DNA of 64,000 nucleotides from Larkinella rosea (GTDB lineage Bacteria; Bacteroidota; Bacteroidia; Cytophagales; Spirosomataceae), in contig NZ_RQJO01000007.1 in assembly GCF_003858635.1 (NCBI RefSeq), forward strand, positions 1-64,000, written 5' to 3'. A program made the position numbers and the translations under genes. Below the pieces are notes generated by a model. That model was not told where the DNA came from, ran no database searches, and saw only the letters and a list, made by a program, of their open reading frames with translations. Position 1 is the stretch's first letter. Each line of letters begins with the position of its first letter. Shown here one piece after another: positions 42,434-51,445 of this stretch.

Positions 42434-43540
42434 ATGAAAAAAATTATCTATTGCATTTTTAGTTTTGCGGTTTTACTGATTGCTACCAATGGTTGTCAAA
42501 ACTCAATTGAAACTGCTGTCAAACAACCAGAGAACCAGGTTTCCATCAAAGCAAAAGGCGATCGTATTGGCATTAAGCAGAGTGATCAACTGAAAGATTT
42601 GACAGTGAAGGGGGATTACGAAGTGCGAAATGGTATTCTTCACTTCAAGGACGTGAATAGTTATCATTCCACTGAAGATTATTTGGAAAAGTTATCAACT
42701 GAGCAGCGAGTTATTTTTTCGCGCCAGATTGGTTTTACCTCGCTTCTGGATGTAGATAACCGTGCTAATGCACTTTTTGAACAGGCAAAAAACCAGGATG
42801 AGTTTGTAAAGTTGTTGCGCGATTATCAGGACCTCTACCAACTGGAAAATGAAATGGTTAAACCAAACTTTAATTTACAGCATGCCAGTGTATTAAACCG
42901 GCAGGGCATGGTCTATATTGGTAAAGTTTTGTACCGCTTCACGAAGGATGAGGAAATTATCGTCTTCGATGGCGATATAAATAAGGCTTTACAAGCCAAC
43001 ACGAATAAATATGTTAAAAAGGTTTCACTAAGTGGTAATAGTAATCCGAATGGAAGGCCGATGGCATCCTGCTCAAGATTTTATCATGAAAATGCCAGTT
43101 CGGATCGAAAAGGCACTTGTGAAACGACCTTTAAGTGGGAACTTGAGCTACTGGAGGGAACAGGTTATTCACCTGGGGATGTTTGGTATGTACAACAAGT
43201 CATCTATACGGTAGGGCTCCCCTACAAGAAAAATTGGTTGGGAAGTTGGGTCAGGTATTCGACTGGTAATACCTTGGATACCCGGTATCAATTTGACTTT
43301 ACTTCCCCGGTCACCAACGGAGGGGTGCCTTTCAGTGCCTCTGTGAATTATATGTATAGCAACACCTGGGACAGTATTGACTATCGCTATCTTCTGAACT
43401 CTAGTACGGAGGTATTTGGATACGAATTACCCCAATGGCAGACTTGGACAGGAACTCTCCACGAGGATACTCCCACGATGGGCTACTATGTCAATGGAGG
43501 AATAGGAAATGATCGGAAAGTTCTTTTAAAGTGCCCTTAA
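42434..43540 (+). CDS. Large lipoprotein of unknown function (DUF4848-like)
   Basis: A 368-residue lipoprotein with lipobox ATNGC at about residue 21. The part GILHFKDVNSYHSTEDYLEKL, followed by the helical region FTSLLDVDNRANALFEQAKN and LNRQGMVYIGKVLYRFTKD, is like Bacteroidota DUF4848 proteins. The last 150 residues are a β domain with several Trp (GDVWYVQQVIYTVG, PQWQTWTGTLHEDT) and a final Cys. A strong terminator follows. Confidence 0.6.
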   Translation: MKKIIYCIFSFAVLLIATNGCQNSIETAVKQPENQVSIKAKGDRIGIKQSDQLKDLTVKGDYEVRNGILHFKDVNSYHSTEDYLEKLSTEQRVIFSRQIGFTSLLDVDNRANALFEQAKNQDEFVKLLRDYQDLYQLENEMVKPNFNLQHASVLNRQGMVYIGKVLYRFTKDEEIIVFDGDINKALQANTNKYVKKVSLSGNSNPNGRPMASCSRFYHENASSDRKGTCETTFKWELELLEGTGYSPGDVWYVQQVIYTVGLPYKKNWLGSWVRYSTGNTLDTRYQFDFTSPVTNGGVPFSASVNYMYSNTWDSIDYRYLLNSSTEVFGYELPQWQTWTGTLHEDTPTMGYYVNGGIGNDRKVLLKCP

Positions 43541-43564
43541 CATCAATCTTAGAAAATTGATCGT

Positions 43565-43607
43565 CATACATAAACTCCATTCAGTCCCTAAGTGGAGTTT
43601 ATGTATG
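43565..43607. terminator. Strong hairpin terminator
   Basis: A perfect 15-bp stem, CATACATAAACTCCA (43565-43579) and TGGAGTTTATGTATG (43593-43607), with a 13-base loop, 25 bases after the lipoprotein stop. Confidence 0.7.
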
Positions 43608-43809
43608 AAACGCACAACCTTGGCTGATAAATTGTTGCTCAGAAAATTTTGTATTAATCACCACTTTGGCTAACACGTCGAGTCTATTACATATTCAAAC
43701 GATAGTGATGTTGAGAGAAGCCAGATTGTTCTATTCGTCGAAACCTTATTTTAGTGAGATGAATCCATTATCGAGCTCACTATGTAACAGCTATGAAAAA
43801 TGGCAGTTT

Positions 43810-45090
43810 TCAATCCATAAATACTGCATCCATCGCATCATTGACATCGGATTGCCGTAATTCTTTCAAATAGATTTCAGTCGTAGCAAACTTGCTATGC
43901 CCTAACGCAGCTGATATTTTGCGCTTATCAGCCACACGCTCATCAGCCAGGTTTGCGAAGCTGTGACGGGCAATGTGAGTAGATAGATTGAGCTCAAGTC
44001 CAGCCTTTTTAGCAATCCGTTTCAAAGCTTTATTGACTATTTCGGTTTTGCTTTCTATCTGTTTAAAAAGCCGCTCTTTATTTTCCTGATCCGATAGATT
44101 GGGTAAGTCGACGTATTTGGCAAGCCAGGGCAGTAGAAATGACCCCTCAACGGAATTCTGATAGTATTCAACCAGAATGCGCGCGCGTCCGGATAATCGC
44201 ACCGCAATCAGGTCTGAGGTTTTCATTGAAACATACTCCAGATATAGCCCATCGGCGCGTAAATGAAGATCCGCTTTCTTCCAAAGCAGGGCATCGGAGA
44301 TTCGGCTTCCATACGCATAAAATTGTAATAGGAAGGTGTTACGGGCATCAGCATCCCGACCTTCCAGCTCCAAATCTTCTAAAATCCGGATCTGTTCGGA
44401 CGTCAGTTTGGGTTTACGAACGCGAACCTCTTTAAATTCAAGGAATCGCATTGGATCAGCGGTGGTCAACCGGCGCTTTCTGGCATCATTAAAAAGGGTT
44501 GTTAGAAAAGCCATTCGACGGTGCATCGTATTCGCCGATTTGGTACCGTTCTTTTTAAGCCACTCGGACCAGTTCAGTACCCACTTTTCAGTGATGTCAT
44601 CCATCAGCAGGTCCTTCACTTTGTAACCAGGCTGTTCCCATTTTCCCAGATCATTGCCCAGGAAGGCTGCCAGTTTTCTTAAATGCCCGAGGTATTTCTC
44701 AGCGGTATGAATCTGTCCTTTCTGACGACACTTTTCAACATAAACCTTCCCGTGAGCGAGCAACATACTTAGCTCAGGCATATCGCCACCGCTGCCGGTT
44801 AAAATATAGGCGGGATCGATTGGTAATTTTCTCCGCTCGACATCAAGTAGTCTTTTCTCAGCATCATGCAGGGCTTCGGTAATCTTTTCGTTAAGGTCCA
44901 GATGAAAGGGGTGGTTGCGTTTGACCCGCCCAACTTCAGCATCAAAAAACCTGGGAGCTACTTTCAGAAGAACCCGACGTTTCCAGATCGTACCACCTGG
45001 CCGGGAAACAATACACTGAAGCATAACCGGTTGAGTTCCATCTTTGTGCTGTTTGCTGTGAAGGACGATTTTGAGGGAAACGTGGCTCAT
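43810..45090 (-). CDS. Tyrosine recombinase/integrase (Bacteroidota mobile element type)
   Basis: Start at Met 45090 (frame open to 45123): 426 residues. The N-terminal arm-binding domain (about 3-90) starts SLKIVLHSKQHKDGTQPVML; a SAM-like core-binding domain spans about 105-215. The catalytic domain has Arg263 (YGSRISDALLW), Lys290, His372 and Arg375 (HIARHSFANL), His398 (LGHSK) and nucleophile Tyr407 (ATTEIYLKEL), all present. It integrates and excises a mobile element by site-specific recombination. It lies 14 kb from the CI repressor, so whether it belongs to the phage-type element or to a second one is not settled. Confidence 0.92.
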   Translation of the reverse strand: MSHVSLKIVLHSKQHKDGTQPVMLQCIVSRPGGTIWKRRVLLKVAPRFFDAEVGRVKRNHPFHLDLNEKITEALHDAEKRLLDVERRKLPIDPAYILTGSGGDMPELSMLLAHGKVYVEKCRQKGQIHTAEKYLGHLRKLAAFLGNDLGKWEQPGYKVKDLLMDDITEKWVLNWSEWLKKNGTKSANTMHRRMAFLTTLFNDARKRRLTTADPMRFLEFKEVRVRKPKLTSEQIRILEDLELEGRDADARNTFLLQFYAYGSRISDALLWKKADLHLRADGLYLEYVSMKTSDLIAVRLSGRARILVEYYQNSVEGSFLLPWLAKYVDLPNLSDQENKERLFKQIESKTEIVNKALKRIAKKAGLELNLSTHIARHSFANLADERVADKRKISAALGHSKFATTEIYLKELRQSDVNDAMDAVFMD

Positions 45091-45220
45091 ATTGGTTGCA
45101 AAATAGTTGCAACGAAAATACAATTATTTACCCTAAAAGAATATCATAGAATAGCTAAAAGCTGTATCAATCTGGCCAGAGTTACTATTCAAATTCTATA
45201 GCAGGTTATAATATAACAAA

Positions 45221-45279
45221 TGCAGTTCCTCTTCCTCTGCTGGAGCCCTCGATGACGGAAGTTGTCGGGGCTTTTTTGT
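45221..45279. other. Possible attachment site with terminator beyond the integrase
   Basis: Upstream of the integrase gene, TGCAGTTCCTCTTCCTCTGC (45221-45240) resembles the T-arm and acceptor end of a tRNA gene, and is followed by AGCCCTCGATGAC...GTTGTCGGGGCT and six T (45244-45278), a terminator. Many elements of this type integrate in the 3' end of tRNA genes, leaving such a copy at the far end. No complete tRNA and no second copy was found in the window. Confidence 0.3.
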
Positions 45280-45356
45280 TTAAATGAAACGAAATTATTT
45301 ATTTTGATTCCACTTCAAAAAAATAAGAAAATATTTATTTTGAATAATGATAAAAT

Positions 45357-45926
45357 ATGATTGACTGGAAAACAATAGTGTATTCAATTTTTGGCTCGGC
45401 TACTATATCTGCCGGGGTGATATACATTCTTAAGAAAGGGTTTGATAAGGCTATAGATTCTAAATTTGCACATATAGAAAATGAAAATAAATTAGAGTTA
45501 GTAGAAATAAAACGGCGCCAATCTATGATTTTTGATAAGATATTTGAAGCTGAAAAAAATCTGTTATCTGCAGTTTATGAATCAAGAAATATAATCAAAA
45601 ATGACATTATAAGATTAATTGAAGTTGGAGATTTTTCTACAACTATAGATATGATAAAAAAGATTGAGAATAGTGAATCAATTGTTTCTGAAATCCTAGT
45701 AAAAGATAGAATACTATTAGATGATGAAATTTTTAAAAAATCCCATAGGTTTAAGCATATTTTATATGATTTGTATGTTGCAATTAAATTAATCACAAAT
45801 GTTGATGTAACTCCCAATGAAAATTCTATTCTTGAGATCAAGACATTAGCTGTTGAGGCTGATGATATTTATGATACAATTACTAATCTTATCAAAAAAC
45901 ATTATGAAAGATTCAATAGAGTATAA
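45357..45926 (+). CDS. Membrane-anchored coiled-coil protein in AT-rich island
   Basis: A 189-residue protein. One N-terminal membrane helix (VYSIFGSATISAGVIYIL, about 9-26) precedes a long helical cytoplasmic part (DSKFAHIENENKLELVEIKRR, then several helices to the end). No catalytic motif. The 3' end overlaps the next gene, a receiver-domain protein, by 23 bases, so both are translated in coupling. It may serve as a membrane platform for signalling. Codon use is AT-rich compared with flanks. Confidence 0.55.
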   Translation: MIDWKTIVYSIFGSATISAGVIYILKKGFDKAIDSKFAHIENENKLELVEIKRRQSMIFDKIFEAEKNLLSAVYESRNIIKNDIIRLIEVGDFSTTIDMIKKIENSESIVSEILVKDRILLDDEIFKKSHRFKHILYDLYVAIKLITNVDVTPNENSILEIKTLAVEADDIYDTITNLIKKHYERFNRV

Positions 45927-46326
45927 GACGATACTTATTGTTGAAGATGAAGTTATTAACATTAAAATAGACAGATATGCTATTAGTAGATATTTTGTCG
46001 ATATTAATATATTAACAGCTACTAATTTAGGAGATGCAGCAAGAGTAGTTAATCAAAATCACATTGATGCAATAATTTTAGATACTATTTTCCCCGAGGG
46101 GGAAAATAATTTAATACCATTAGAGTATAAAGTACGTCCGGGTATTTTATTCTTAAGACACATACGTAATCTTAATGAGCTCAAAAATATCCCTGTCTTG
46201 TGTACTTCCAGAGGTATTGATAAAGTATTAATCTCTGAAATTAATAGTCTTGACGCAAGTTTTATTATGAGACCTTATAATGTGACAGAATTTGTAAATA
46301 TTCTAATTGAAATGTTGTATAGGTAG
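45904..46326 (+). CDS. Single-domain response-regulator receiver
   Basis: Start at Met 45904, which overlaps the preceding gene by 23 bases. A 140-residue receiver domain: acidic residues VEDE (13-16), phospho-acceptor Asp60 (AIILDTIFP), Thr101 (VLCTSRG), but the conserved Lys is Arg123 (FIMRPYN). An insertion GENNLIPLEYKVRPG sits after the Asp loop. No output domain. Receiver next to a membrane coiled-coil protein is unusual. No histidine kinase is nearby. Confidence 0.7.
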   Translation: MKDSIEYKTILIVEDEVINIKIDRYAISRYFVDINILTATNLGDAARVVNQNHIDAIILDTIFPEGENNLIPLEYKVRPGILFLRHIRNLNELKNIPVLCTSRGIDKVLISEINSLDASFIMRPYNVTEFVNILIEMLYR

Positions 46327-46500
46327 AGGATGTATGAATTGTCTTGCTCAATTATCCGTAGTAAGTAATTGAGATAATAACTAGCTAGATTAGATTTTTG
46401 CTACATGAGAAAGTCCTTGATCTGTGACTTCACTGGCCTTGGGTTTAGGCCGATGCTTCGAAAATTCTAATTTTATTTAATAATATCTTAATCCAATTAT

Positions 46501-47277
46501 ATGTTAATTATGGAAAATGAACTTATAAATAATCAATTGATTAATCCTGAGGATGAGATTAACTCAATTATTTTCGATGCTCTAGAAGCTATACTTGATT
46601 CGACAATGGAAGATGGCATGCTTAAAGAAATGCCAATTATAGGAATTGCTACCAAAATACTTAATGCAGGTAAACTTGTTAGAGATAGAATATTTTATAA
46701 TAAAGTCGTTAAATTTTTTAAAAATATCGGTCACTATTCAGACAAAGAAAAGGCTGATTTTTTTGAACGACACAACAAGGATGAAAGTGCCAGACAACGA
46801 CTTGGTGAACAAATTGTAATTTACCTTGATAAATTTGACAATCTAGAAAAACCTGTACTATTAGCAAAAGCTTATGGAGCTTATATTCAAGGCAAAATAT
46901 CATTTCCTGAGTTTCTAGATTTGGGGAATTTAATTTCAATAATTAAAACACATTATCTTTCTGAAATTGCAGTGATTTTAGTCTTCGCAACTGATCTAGA
47001 TTATAAGTCGCTACCAATTGGTGATACATTTAAGAGGTTCTTACCATTTTGTGAGCAAGAATGGTTATTAGAAAGAAATGATGAAATTAATGAAGATAAT
47101 TATGGACATAGAATGATCACTGATAAGGCTATTCTAATACCAATTGTTAAATACAAATCGACGAAATTAGCAAGAAATTTCTCCAGTTATATAATAAACG
47201 ATATTTATGAAGTAGAACGTCAAAGAATAAATGAGCACTATAAAAATGTTTATATAAACCCTAATAATCTTAGGTAG
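46501..47277 (+). CDS. Unknown protein of AT-rich island
   Basis: A 258-residue protein (Met 46510 is an alternative start). After an acidic N-terminus a short hydrophobic helix follows: LKEMPIIGIATKILNAGKLVRDRIFYNKVVKFFKNI (about 41-78), then KEKADFFERHNKD, LGEQIVIYLDKFDNLEKPVLLAKAYGAYIQGKISFPEFL, and a C-terminal β/helix part. I have the impression that this general pattern (M-x-x-I-P-I-x-G-x-x-x-K..., then LLLLLDRLDDxEKPELL) recurs in bacteria as an unnamed family. It might be a membrane-acting effector, but this is not shown. Separated from the receiver by 174 bases. Confidence 0.5.
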   Translation: MLIMENELINNQLINPEDEINSIIFDALEAILDSTMEDGMLKEMPIIGIATKILNAGKLVRDRIFYNKVVKFFKNIGHYSDKEKADFFERHNKDESARQRLGEQIVIYLDKFDNLEKPVLLAKAYGAYIQGKISFPEFLDLGNLISIIKTHYLSEIAVILVFATDLDYKSLPIGDTFKRFLPFCEQEWLLERNDEINEDNYGHRMITDKAILIPIVKYKSTKLARNFSSYIINDIYEVERQRINEHYKNVYINPNNLR

Positions 47278-47379
47278 TTTCCTTAGATTTTATTCTATGT
47301 TCCCGCTCAGGTGTTGAGAATACTCCAATCCGCAGGGCTAAATCCGCGGCCCGGGTCTTCACAGACCAAAAAACTCGAG

Positions 47380-47988
47380 TTAAGAATCAGTCTGTGATGA
47401 TGCATAGCTAACGAATAAAAATATATAACCCACAAACGGCAAAAACATCCCCGTCTGTTTTCGATATTCCCCATACTCATCCGGAAATAACTGTACCATC
47501 CGGTTTTCTTCTTTTTTGGCGCTGTACAGAAAATAACCGCCATAGAGCAGCAGCCAGATCAGCCACATGAAACCGGCGGTCACCAGACAGCTGAACATTG
47601 CCAGCAAAATACCGGTGTAGATCGGGTGGCGAATCCGCCGGTACGGCCCCGTGGTGATCAGATCCGGTTTTTCTTTCACCGACATCGGCATGCCCCAGTT
47701 CCGGCCCAGGTGCGTGCGGGCCCAGATGGCAAACGCAACCCCTGCCGCGCACATTACACACCCGATGGATTGAAAAACCGGGGTGCGCGGAAAAACCGGG
47801 TAGTCGGCCAGCGGGCGGTACGTAAAATGAATCGTCAGAAACCGAATTACCGCAATCGCCATGATCAACCGGGTCAGCGCACGGTCGTCGGGATTCGTGT
47901 CGTCGAGGGTCTTTTTGGCGGTCCGGCTGAAGAAAAACCAGACGCTGAAAAAAATAAACCAGCAGATGGAGATAATCAGGTTATACAT
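47380..47988 (-). CDS. Isoprenylcysteine carboxyl methyltransferase-family membrane protein
   Basis: A 202-residue protein with about five membrane helices (from IISICWFIFFSVWFFFS on). The family core ICMT/PEMT motif is clear: FAIWARTHLGRNW, then LITTGPYRRIRHPIYTGILL (SAM-binding RHP), and KKEENRMVQLFPDEYGEYRKQ. It transfers a methyl group from S-adenosylmethionine; the substrate in bacteria is generally not prenylated protein and is unknown here. Marks the return of ordinary G+C. Confidence 0.85.
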   Translation of the reverse strand: MYNLIISICWFIFFSVWFFFSRTAKKTLDDTNPDDRALTRLIMAIAVIRFLTIHFTYRPLADYPVFPRTPVFQSIGCVMCAAGVAFAIWARTHLGRNWGMPMSVKEKPDLITTGPYRRIRHPIYTGILLAMFSCLVTAGFMWLIWLLLYGGYFLYSAKKEENRMVQLFPDEYGEYRKQTGMFLPFVGYIFLFVSYASSQTDS

Positions 47989-48088
47989 ATCCTGCGAAGG
48001 GTTGGACTTTCCTTAAAACGAATGACCTGGGCCGGTGTTCCAACGCCCGCTCGCAAAACCGGGTCTTGCTGAAAAAACCGTGATGCCC

Positions 48089-48517
48089 ATGAAAACCGTT
48101 CTGCCCCTCGTTTGCTTTCTTCTCGTTCTGTTTGGTTGCGAAAAAGCCGAGATCGGTACCGGTACCGACTGTACGGATTACCTCACCAATCGGCTGCTGG
48201 CCGAAAATCAGATTCGGGGCGAGTGGCAACTGGCGCGAGTAAGCTCGATTGCTCCGAATCCAACGGTGCCGGATGTCCGGCTGGTCATTGATCGAAACCG
48301 GATCACGGTGTGGGAAAATGGGACCCAAACGAATCGGTTTCGCTACCTGATTGTGAAAAACCGCTCCAAAGAACTGCTCCTCTGGACGGATGCCCAACCG
48401 CAAAACACCGCCTGGCACCTTCACAACGCCCGCTTGCTGCTGTGCAAAAACCGCCTGTTTCTGGACGATGGTATAGCGCTCGATGGACCCGGGTATGATT
48501 TCCACCGCACCCGGTAA
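48089..48517 (+). CDS. Small lipoprotein
   Basis: Start at Met 48089 (Met 48083 equally possible; frame open from 48035). Lipobox LVLFGC. About 142 residues with a short lipocalin-like design (IRGEWQLARVSSIAP, VRLVIDRNRITVWENG, FRYLIVKN, ELLLWTD). Ends immediately against the stop codon of the convergent lipoprotein gene, with no bases between. Function unknown. Confidence 0.6.
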   Translation: MKTVLPLVCFLLVLFGCEKAEIGTGTDCTDYLTNRLLAENQIRGEWQLARVSSIAPNPTVPDVRLVIDRNRITVWENGTQTNRFRYLIVKNRSKELLLWTDAQPQNTAWHLHNARLLLCKNRLFLDDGIALDGPGYDFHRTR

Positions 48518-49540
48518 TTAGCGGTTCGTCCGCTCAAAAACCAGCTGGTCGGTCAGCACGTACGTTTGGGTAGTCGACGACTTTTGATCATCGGAGTCGG
48601 TTGACGTACTGATCGTGAGCTTGTTGCCGGCGAAGGCCGAGTTGATCGTCTTCACGTATTCCACCTGATCGGCGTAATAAACCGGTTCCCGGAACCGAAT
48701 TTTGGGCGAAGCGCCGTACGGCACCAGCCAGGCTTCGGTTTCGTTCCCGTTGTCGTAGGCCACCACCAGCACTTTCCCGCGGTCCGTTGCCAAAACCGTG
48801 TCGAGCACGCATACCTTCGCGTTCGGCGCATTCCGCTTGTCTTCCGAAACAAGGCTTCCCAGCTCCAGCCGCGCGAACTCGTCGGCGGAGAGGGCAGGGC
48901 GGTTTTCCAGTTGGGCCGTCACGTATTTCTCGTTCAGCGTAAGCGGTTTGAACGAAACGCCGGAGGGGGTGGAGCCAACGCCCATGTCGCACTCGATGCT
49001 GGTAATGAGCCATTTGCCGTTTTCTTTTTTCAGCGAAATGTTCCGTTCCATCGGACTATCGAACGATTTGCCAACGAGCGTGGCCATCACCCGGTCGTCG
49101 CCCACCTTCCGGAACCGGACGGGCGAAGTGGTCCAGAAGGCCGGTTCCCAGTCCTGCGCGCAGAAATACCTGTCGGCATCCAGACAGGACGGCACATCGT
49201 CGACGGCTTCCTTCAGCCACAGCTGGCTGCACTGTCGGTAGAACGCAAGTTCCGCAGCAACAAATTCGTCGCTCACAAAACCGCTCCCTTTGAAATGCGC
49301 CAGGTACCGGTCCAGTTTTGGCTGAATGAGTTTGAGGTGTTTGCCCCGGTCGTCCGTGAAATCGATGCGGTGGGTTGTGTCCTGCGAAAACGCGGTGTAC
49401 CAGCGGTAAAAACCGTGCACGGCATCGGCAATGGCGGCTGAGTCGGAAGCGGTTTCGGTCGCAGCCGTGTTTGTGGACGAACGTTGCTGACAGGCACAAA
49501 AAACCGCGAGTGCGAGGAAAAAAAGATAAAGGGATTTCAT
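48518..49540 (-). CDS. Lipoprotein with DUF3828-like domain
   Basis: Start at Met 49540 gives a lipoprotein signal with lipobox AVFCAC. Mature length about 320. The N-terminal part, AIADAVHGFYRWYTAFSQDT, FVAAELAFYRQCSQLWL, DADRYFCAQDWEPAFW, and NISLKKENGKWLITSIEC, fits DUF3828-type proteins (NTF2-like). The C-terminal half is a separate β domain with LVVAYDNGNETEAWLVP. Exported; role unknown. Confidence 0.65.
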   Translation of the reverse strand: MKSLYLFFLALAVFCACQQRSSTNTAATETASDSAAIADAVHGFYRWYTAFSQDTTHRIDFTDDRGKHLKLIQPKLDRYLAHFKGSGFVSDEFVAAELAFYRQCSQLWLKEAVDDVPSCLDADRYFCAQDWEPAFWTTSPVRFRKVGDDRVMATLVGKSFDSPMERNISLKKENGKWLITSIECDMGVGSTPSGVSFKPLTLNEKYVTAQLENRPALSADEFARLELGSLVSEDKRNAPNAKVCVLDTVLATDRGKVLVVAYDNGNETEAWLVPYGASPKIRFREPVYYADQVEYVKTINSAFAGNKLTISTSTDSDDQKSSTTQTYVLTDQLVFERTNR

Positions 49541-49657
49541 GTTTTTAAGAACAGGCTGCTGACGGAATCGGCGCGAACCCGGAATCGGTGGCTGCATCGA
49601 TCAGTATTGAGCCTGAGTACGTTACGGTTTGTGTTTACGAAGCTTGGAAGGACAAAC

Positions 49658-49742
49658 TTACTGAATCCCTTTCTCAGTTGGCGCATAGCCAAACCGCTTT
49701 TTAAACGCATGGCCAAAATGGACGGGATTTTCGAAACCCCGC
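49658..49742 (-). pseudogene. 3' fragment of an AraC-family regulator
   Basis: The minus-strand frame ending at TAA 49658-49660 reads GFENPVHFGHAFKKRFGYAP followed by TEKGIQ, the end of the second helix-turn-helix of AraC/XylS regulators. The sequence upstream of GFENP does not continue the domain, so a breakpoint lies near 49742. The 400 bases between it and the lipoprotein gene at 50165 hold short frames without recognisable domains. Confidence 0.7.
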
Positions 49743-50164
49743 CCGTTACAGGGGCTCTTTTTCCGGAAAGACCGATTTCGCTACTTATAATGCCATTTCT
49801 GCCGGTGGGAGAAAACCGTTGCCTGCCCTACACACATCAGCTGCCTAACGGCAGGAAGGGAATGCGTTTGGCGGAGAAAATTTTTGCCTTCGAAATCCGG
49901 TCCGAAATCGAGCAAAACTTCGCCGATTCAACGGATTATGGCAAGAAGGTGAAGCACAACGGGCCGAACTATTCATCGACGGATGGCAGCCCGTTGGGGA
50001 AAAAGGATACCCTCGAATCAAGCCCTGATTGAGGTTGGAGATTCAATTCCAAATAACTGAAGAATATATGAAACTTTATTCGTGAAATATTGGGTGTACA
50101 AGTAATTGTTACTAGTTTTGGGGTCATATTTTATGTTTTCATCCTGTCAACCTCCTCAATTACC

Positions 50165-50719
50165 ATGAAAATGAAGCAGTACCTGCTCGTGACGGGCCTG
50201 GTTATCACAACGATGTTCGGCTGTTCCAAATCAAAAGATTCGGTTACACCGGATAACACCACCGATTTGCTGGTTCGCAAATGGTCCATTACCGAGCTTA
50301 GTGTTAAAACCGACGCCAAAACGTACGCCATTCCTTCTGTTGAAGGCGGAACCTTTTTTGGCGATGACAATACCGTAACGTTTAACAGGGACAACACCTA
50401 TTCGGTCGTCGATGGGGGTAAATCCGCAACTGGGGGCACCTGGAAGTTGTCAGGCGACAATAAAACCTTGTCGTTGACGGATGTTGATAAAGTAACGACG
50501 CCGTTTACCGTGAACACCCTGACGAGTACGACTATCGAATTGGCTACCAAAAGTGTGGACATGCTGAAAGCGAATCCAACGGAAGAGGAGCAAAGTATCT
50601 CGTTTGCGGCCCTGCTGCTCCTGTTTACGATCGATAAAGACAACGGGGGCACGGTTGACTTCTCGAAAGAACCCGACCCAAAAACCGTTCAACTGGTTTT
50701 AAAAGGCAAAGGAATGTAA
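50165..50719 (+). CDS. Lipocalin-like lipoprotein
   Basis: Start at Met 50165 (frame open from 50090). Lipobox TTMFGC, then 165 mature residues with the lipocalin-like pattern LLVRKWSITELSVKTD, FFGDDNTVTFNRDNTYSV and GGTWKLSGDNKTLSLTD, usual for Bacteroidota lipocalin_5-like lipoproteins. Ligand unknown. A very good terminator follows. Confidence 0.7.
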   Translation: MKMKQYLLVTGLVITTMFGCSKSKDSVTPDNTTDLLVRKWSITELSVKTDAKTYAIPSVEGGTFFGDDNTVTFNRDNTYSVVDGGKSATGGTWKLSGDNKTLSLTDVDKVTTPFTVNTLTSTTIELATKSVDMLKANPTEEEQSISFAALLLLFTIDKDNGGTVDFSKEPDPKTVQLVLKGKGM

Positions 50720-50736
50720 AAACCGGTTTTTAGGGG

Positions 50737-50767
50737 GTGTCGGATTTTCGAATCCGACACTTTTTTT
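50737..50767. terminator. Rho-independent terminator
   Basis: GTGTCGGATT, UUCG loop, AATCCGACAC (50737-50760) followed by seven T. A 10-bp stem closed by the stable TTCG tetraloop, 18 bases after the lipoprotein stop codon. Confidence 0.9.
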
Positions 50768-50800
50768 GTGCCTGATGGGTAAAGGAAAGGCAATCCCCAC

Positions 50801-51403
50801 TCATTTGATTTTGAATCCGTAGGAAATCCCGAGCGACACCACGCCACTGCCCCGCGCAAAGCTGGTGCAGTAGCTGGCGTTGACATCCAGAAACCGGCCC
50901 TGCGGCAGCGGCAGCATGTAGCCCACGCCCGGTTCGACGCGCAGGCTGGTACGCATGACCTCACTGGCACCCACATCCGCGCCCACCAGCGCGTCGGCAT
51001 GCAAACGGTCGGTCAGGTAGGCGCGCGGACCCACGCAAAGGGGAACGCTGATGCCCGTCGTCCGCGCATTCATCATGGCATAATTGACGTATAGCGTATT
51101 GAACCCAAAGCCCGAAATCGGATTGTAACCGTAGCCCAGGTACGAATAGGGATTCAGCGAGGAGAAGTTAATGAGAAAAACCTCAACGCCTGCCTTGGCC
51201 GTGACGGCGAAAACCGGGGTCAGCGGATACTGAAACTGTCCGACGGCCCCAACCCCGAACGTAATCGGGTTGTAGCGACCCACGCCACGTTCCAGCGTCA
51301 CACCGCCGAAAACGATTTTGTCGGCAGCCTGACCGAAGGTTTTGGGCAAATGACCTCCCGTCAGGAGGCCACCGAACAGCAACGAAATCAGCAGCTTTTT
51401 CAT
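50801..51403 (-). CDS. Outer-membrane β-barrel-like protein
   Basis: A 200-residue protein with signal peptide (KLLISLLFGGLLTGG...FGQ). Gly- and aromatic-rich strands: ITFGVGAVGQFQYPL, FAVTAKAGVEVFL, HADALVGADVGA, and a C-terminal GVVSLGISYGFKIK, ending in the aromatic/charged terminus of β-barrels. Length fits an 8-strand barrel. No named family. Next to a lipoprotein gene in the same direction. Confidence 0.6.
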   Translation of the reverse strand: MKKLLISLLFGGLLTGGHLPKTFGQAADKIVFGGVTLERGVGRYNPITFGVGAVGQFQYPLTPVFAVTAKAGVEVFLINFSSLNPYSYLGYGYNPISGFGFNTLYVNYAMMNARTTGISVPLCVGPRAYLTDRLHADALVGADVGASEVMRTSLRVEPGVGYMLPLPQGRFLDVNASYCTSFARGSGVVSLGISYGFKIK

Positions 51404-51445
51404 CGATTCAGAACGAATAGGGATGCGGATACAGACTGGAACGAC

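Noticed and set aside
43666-43860. A 64-residue plus-strand ORF beside the integrase
   Set aside because: It overlaps the 3' end of the integrase and has no recognisable feature.
49484-50032. A 182-residue plus-strand ORF
   Set aside because: It runs opposite a clear AraC C-terminal fragment and has no recognisable domain or natural composition.
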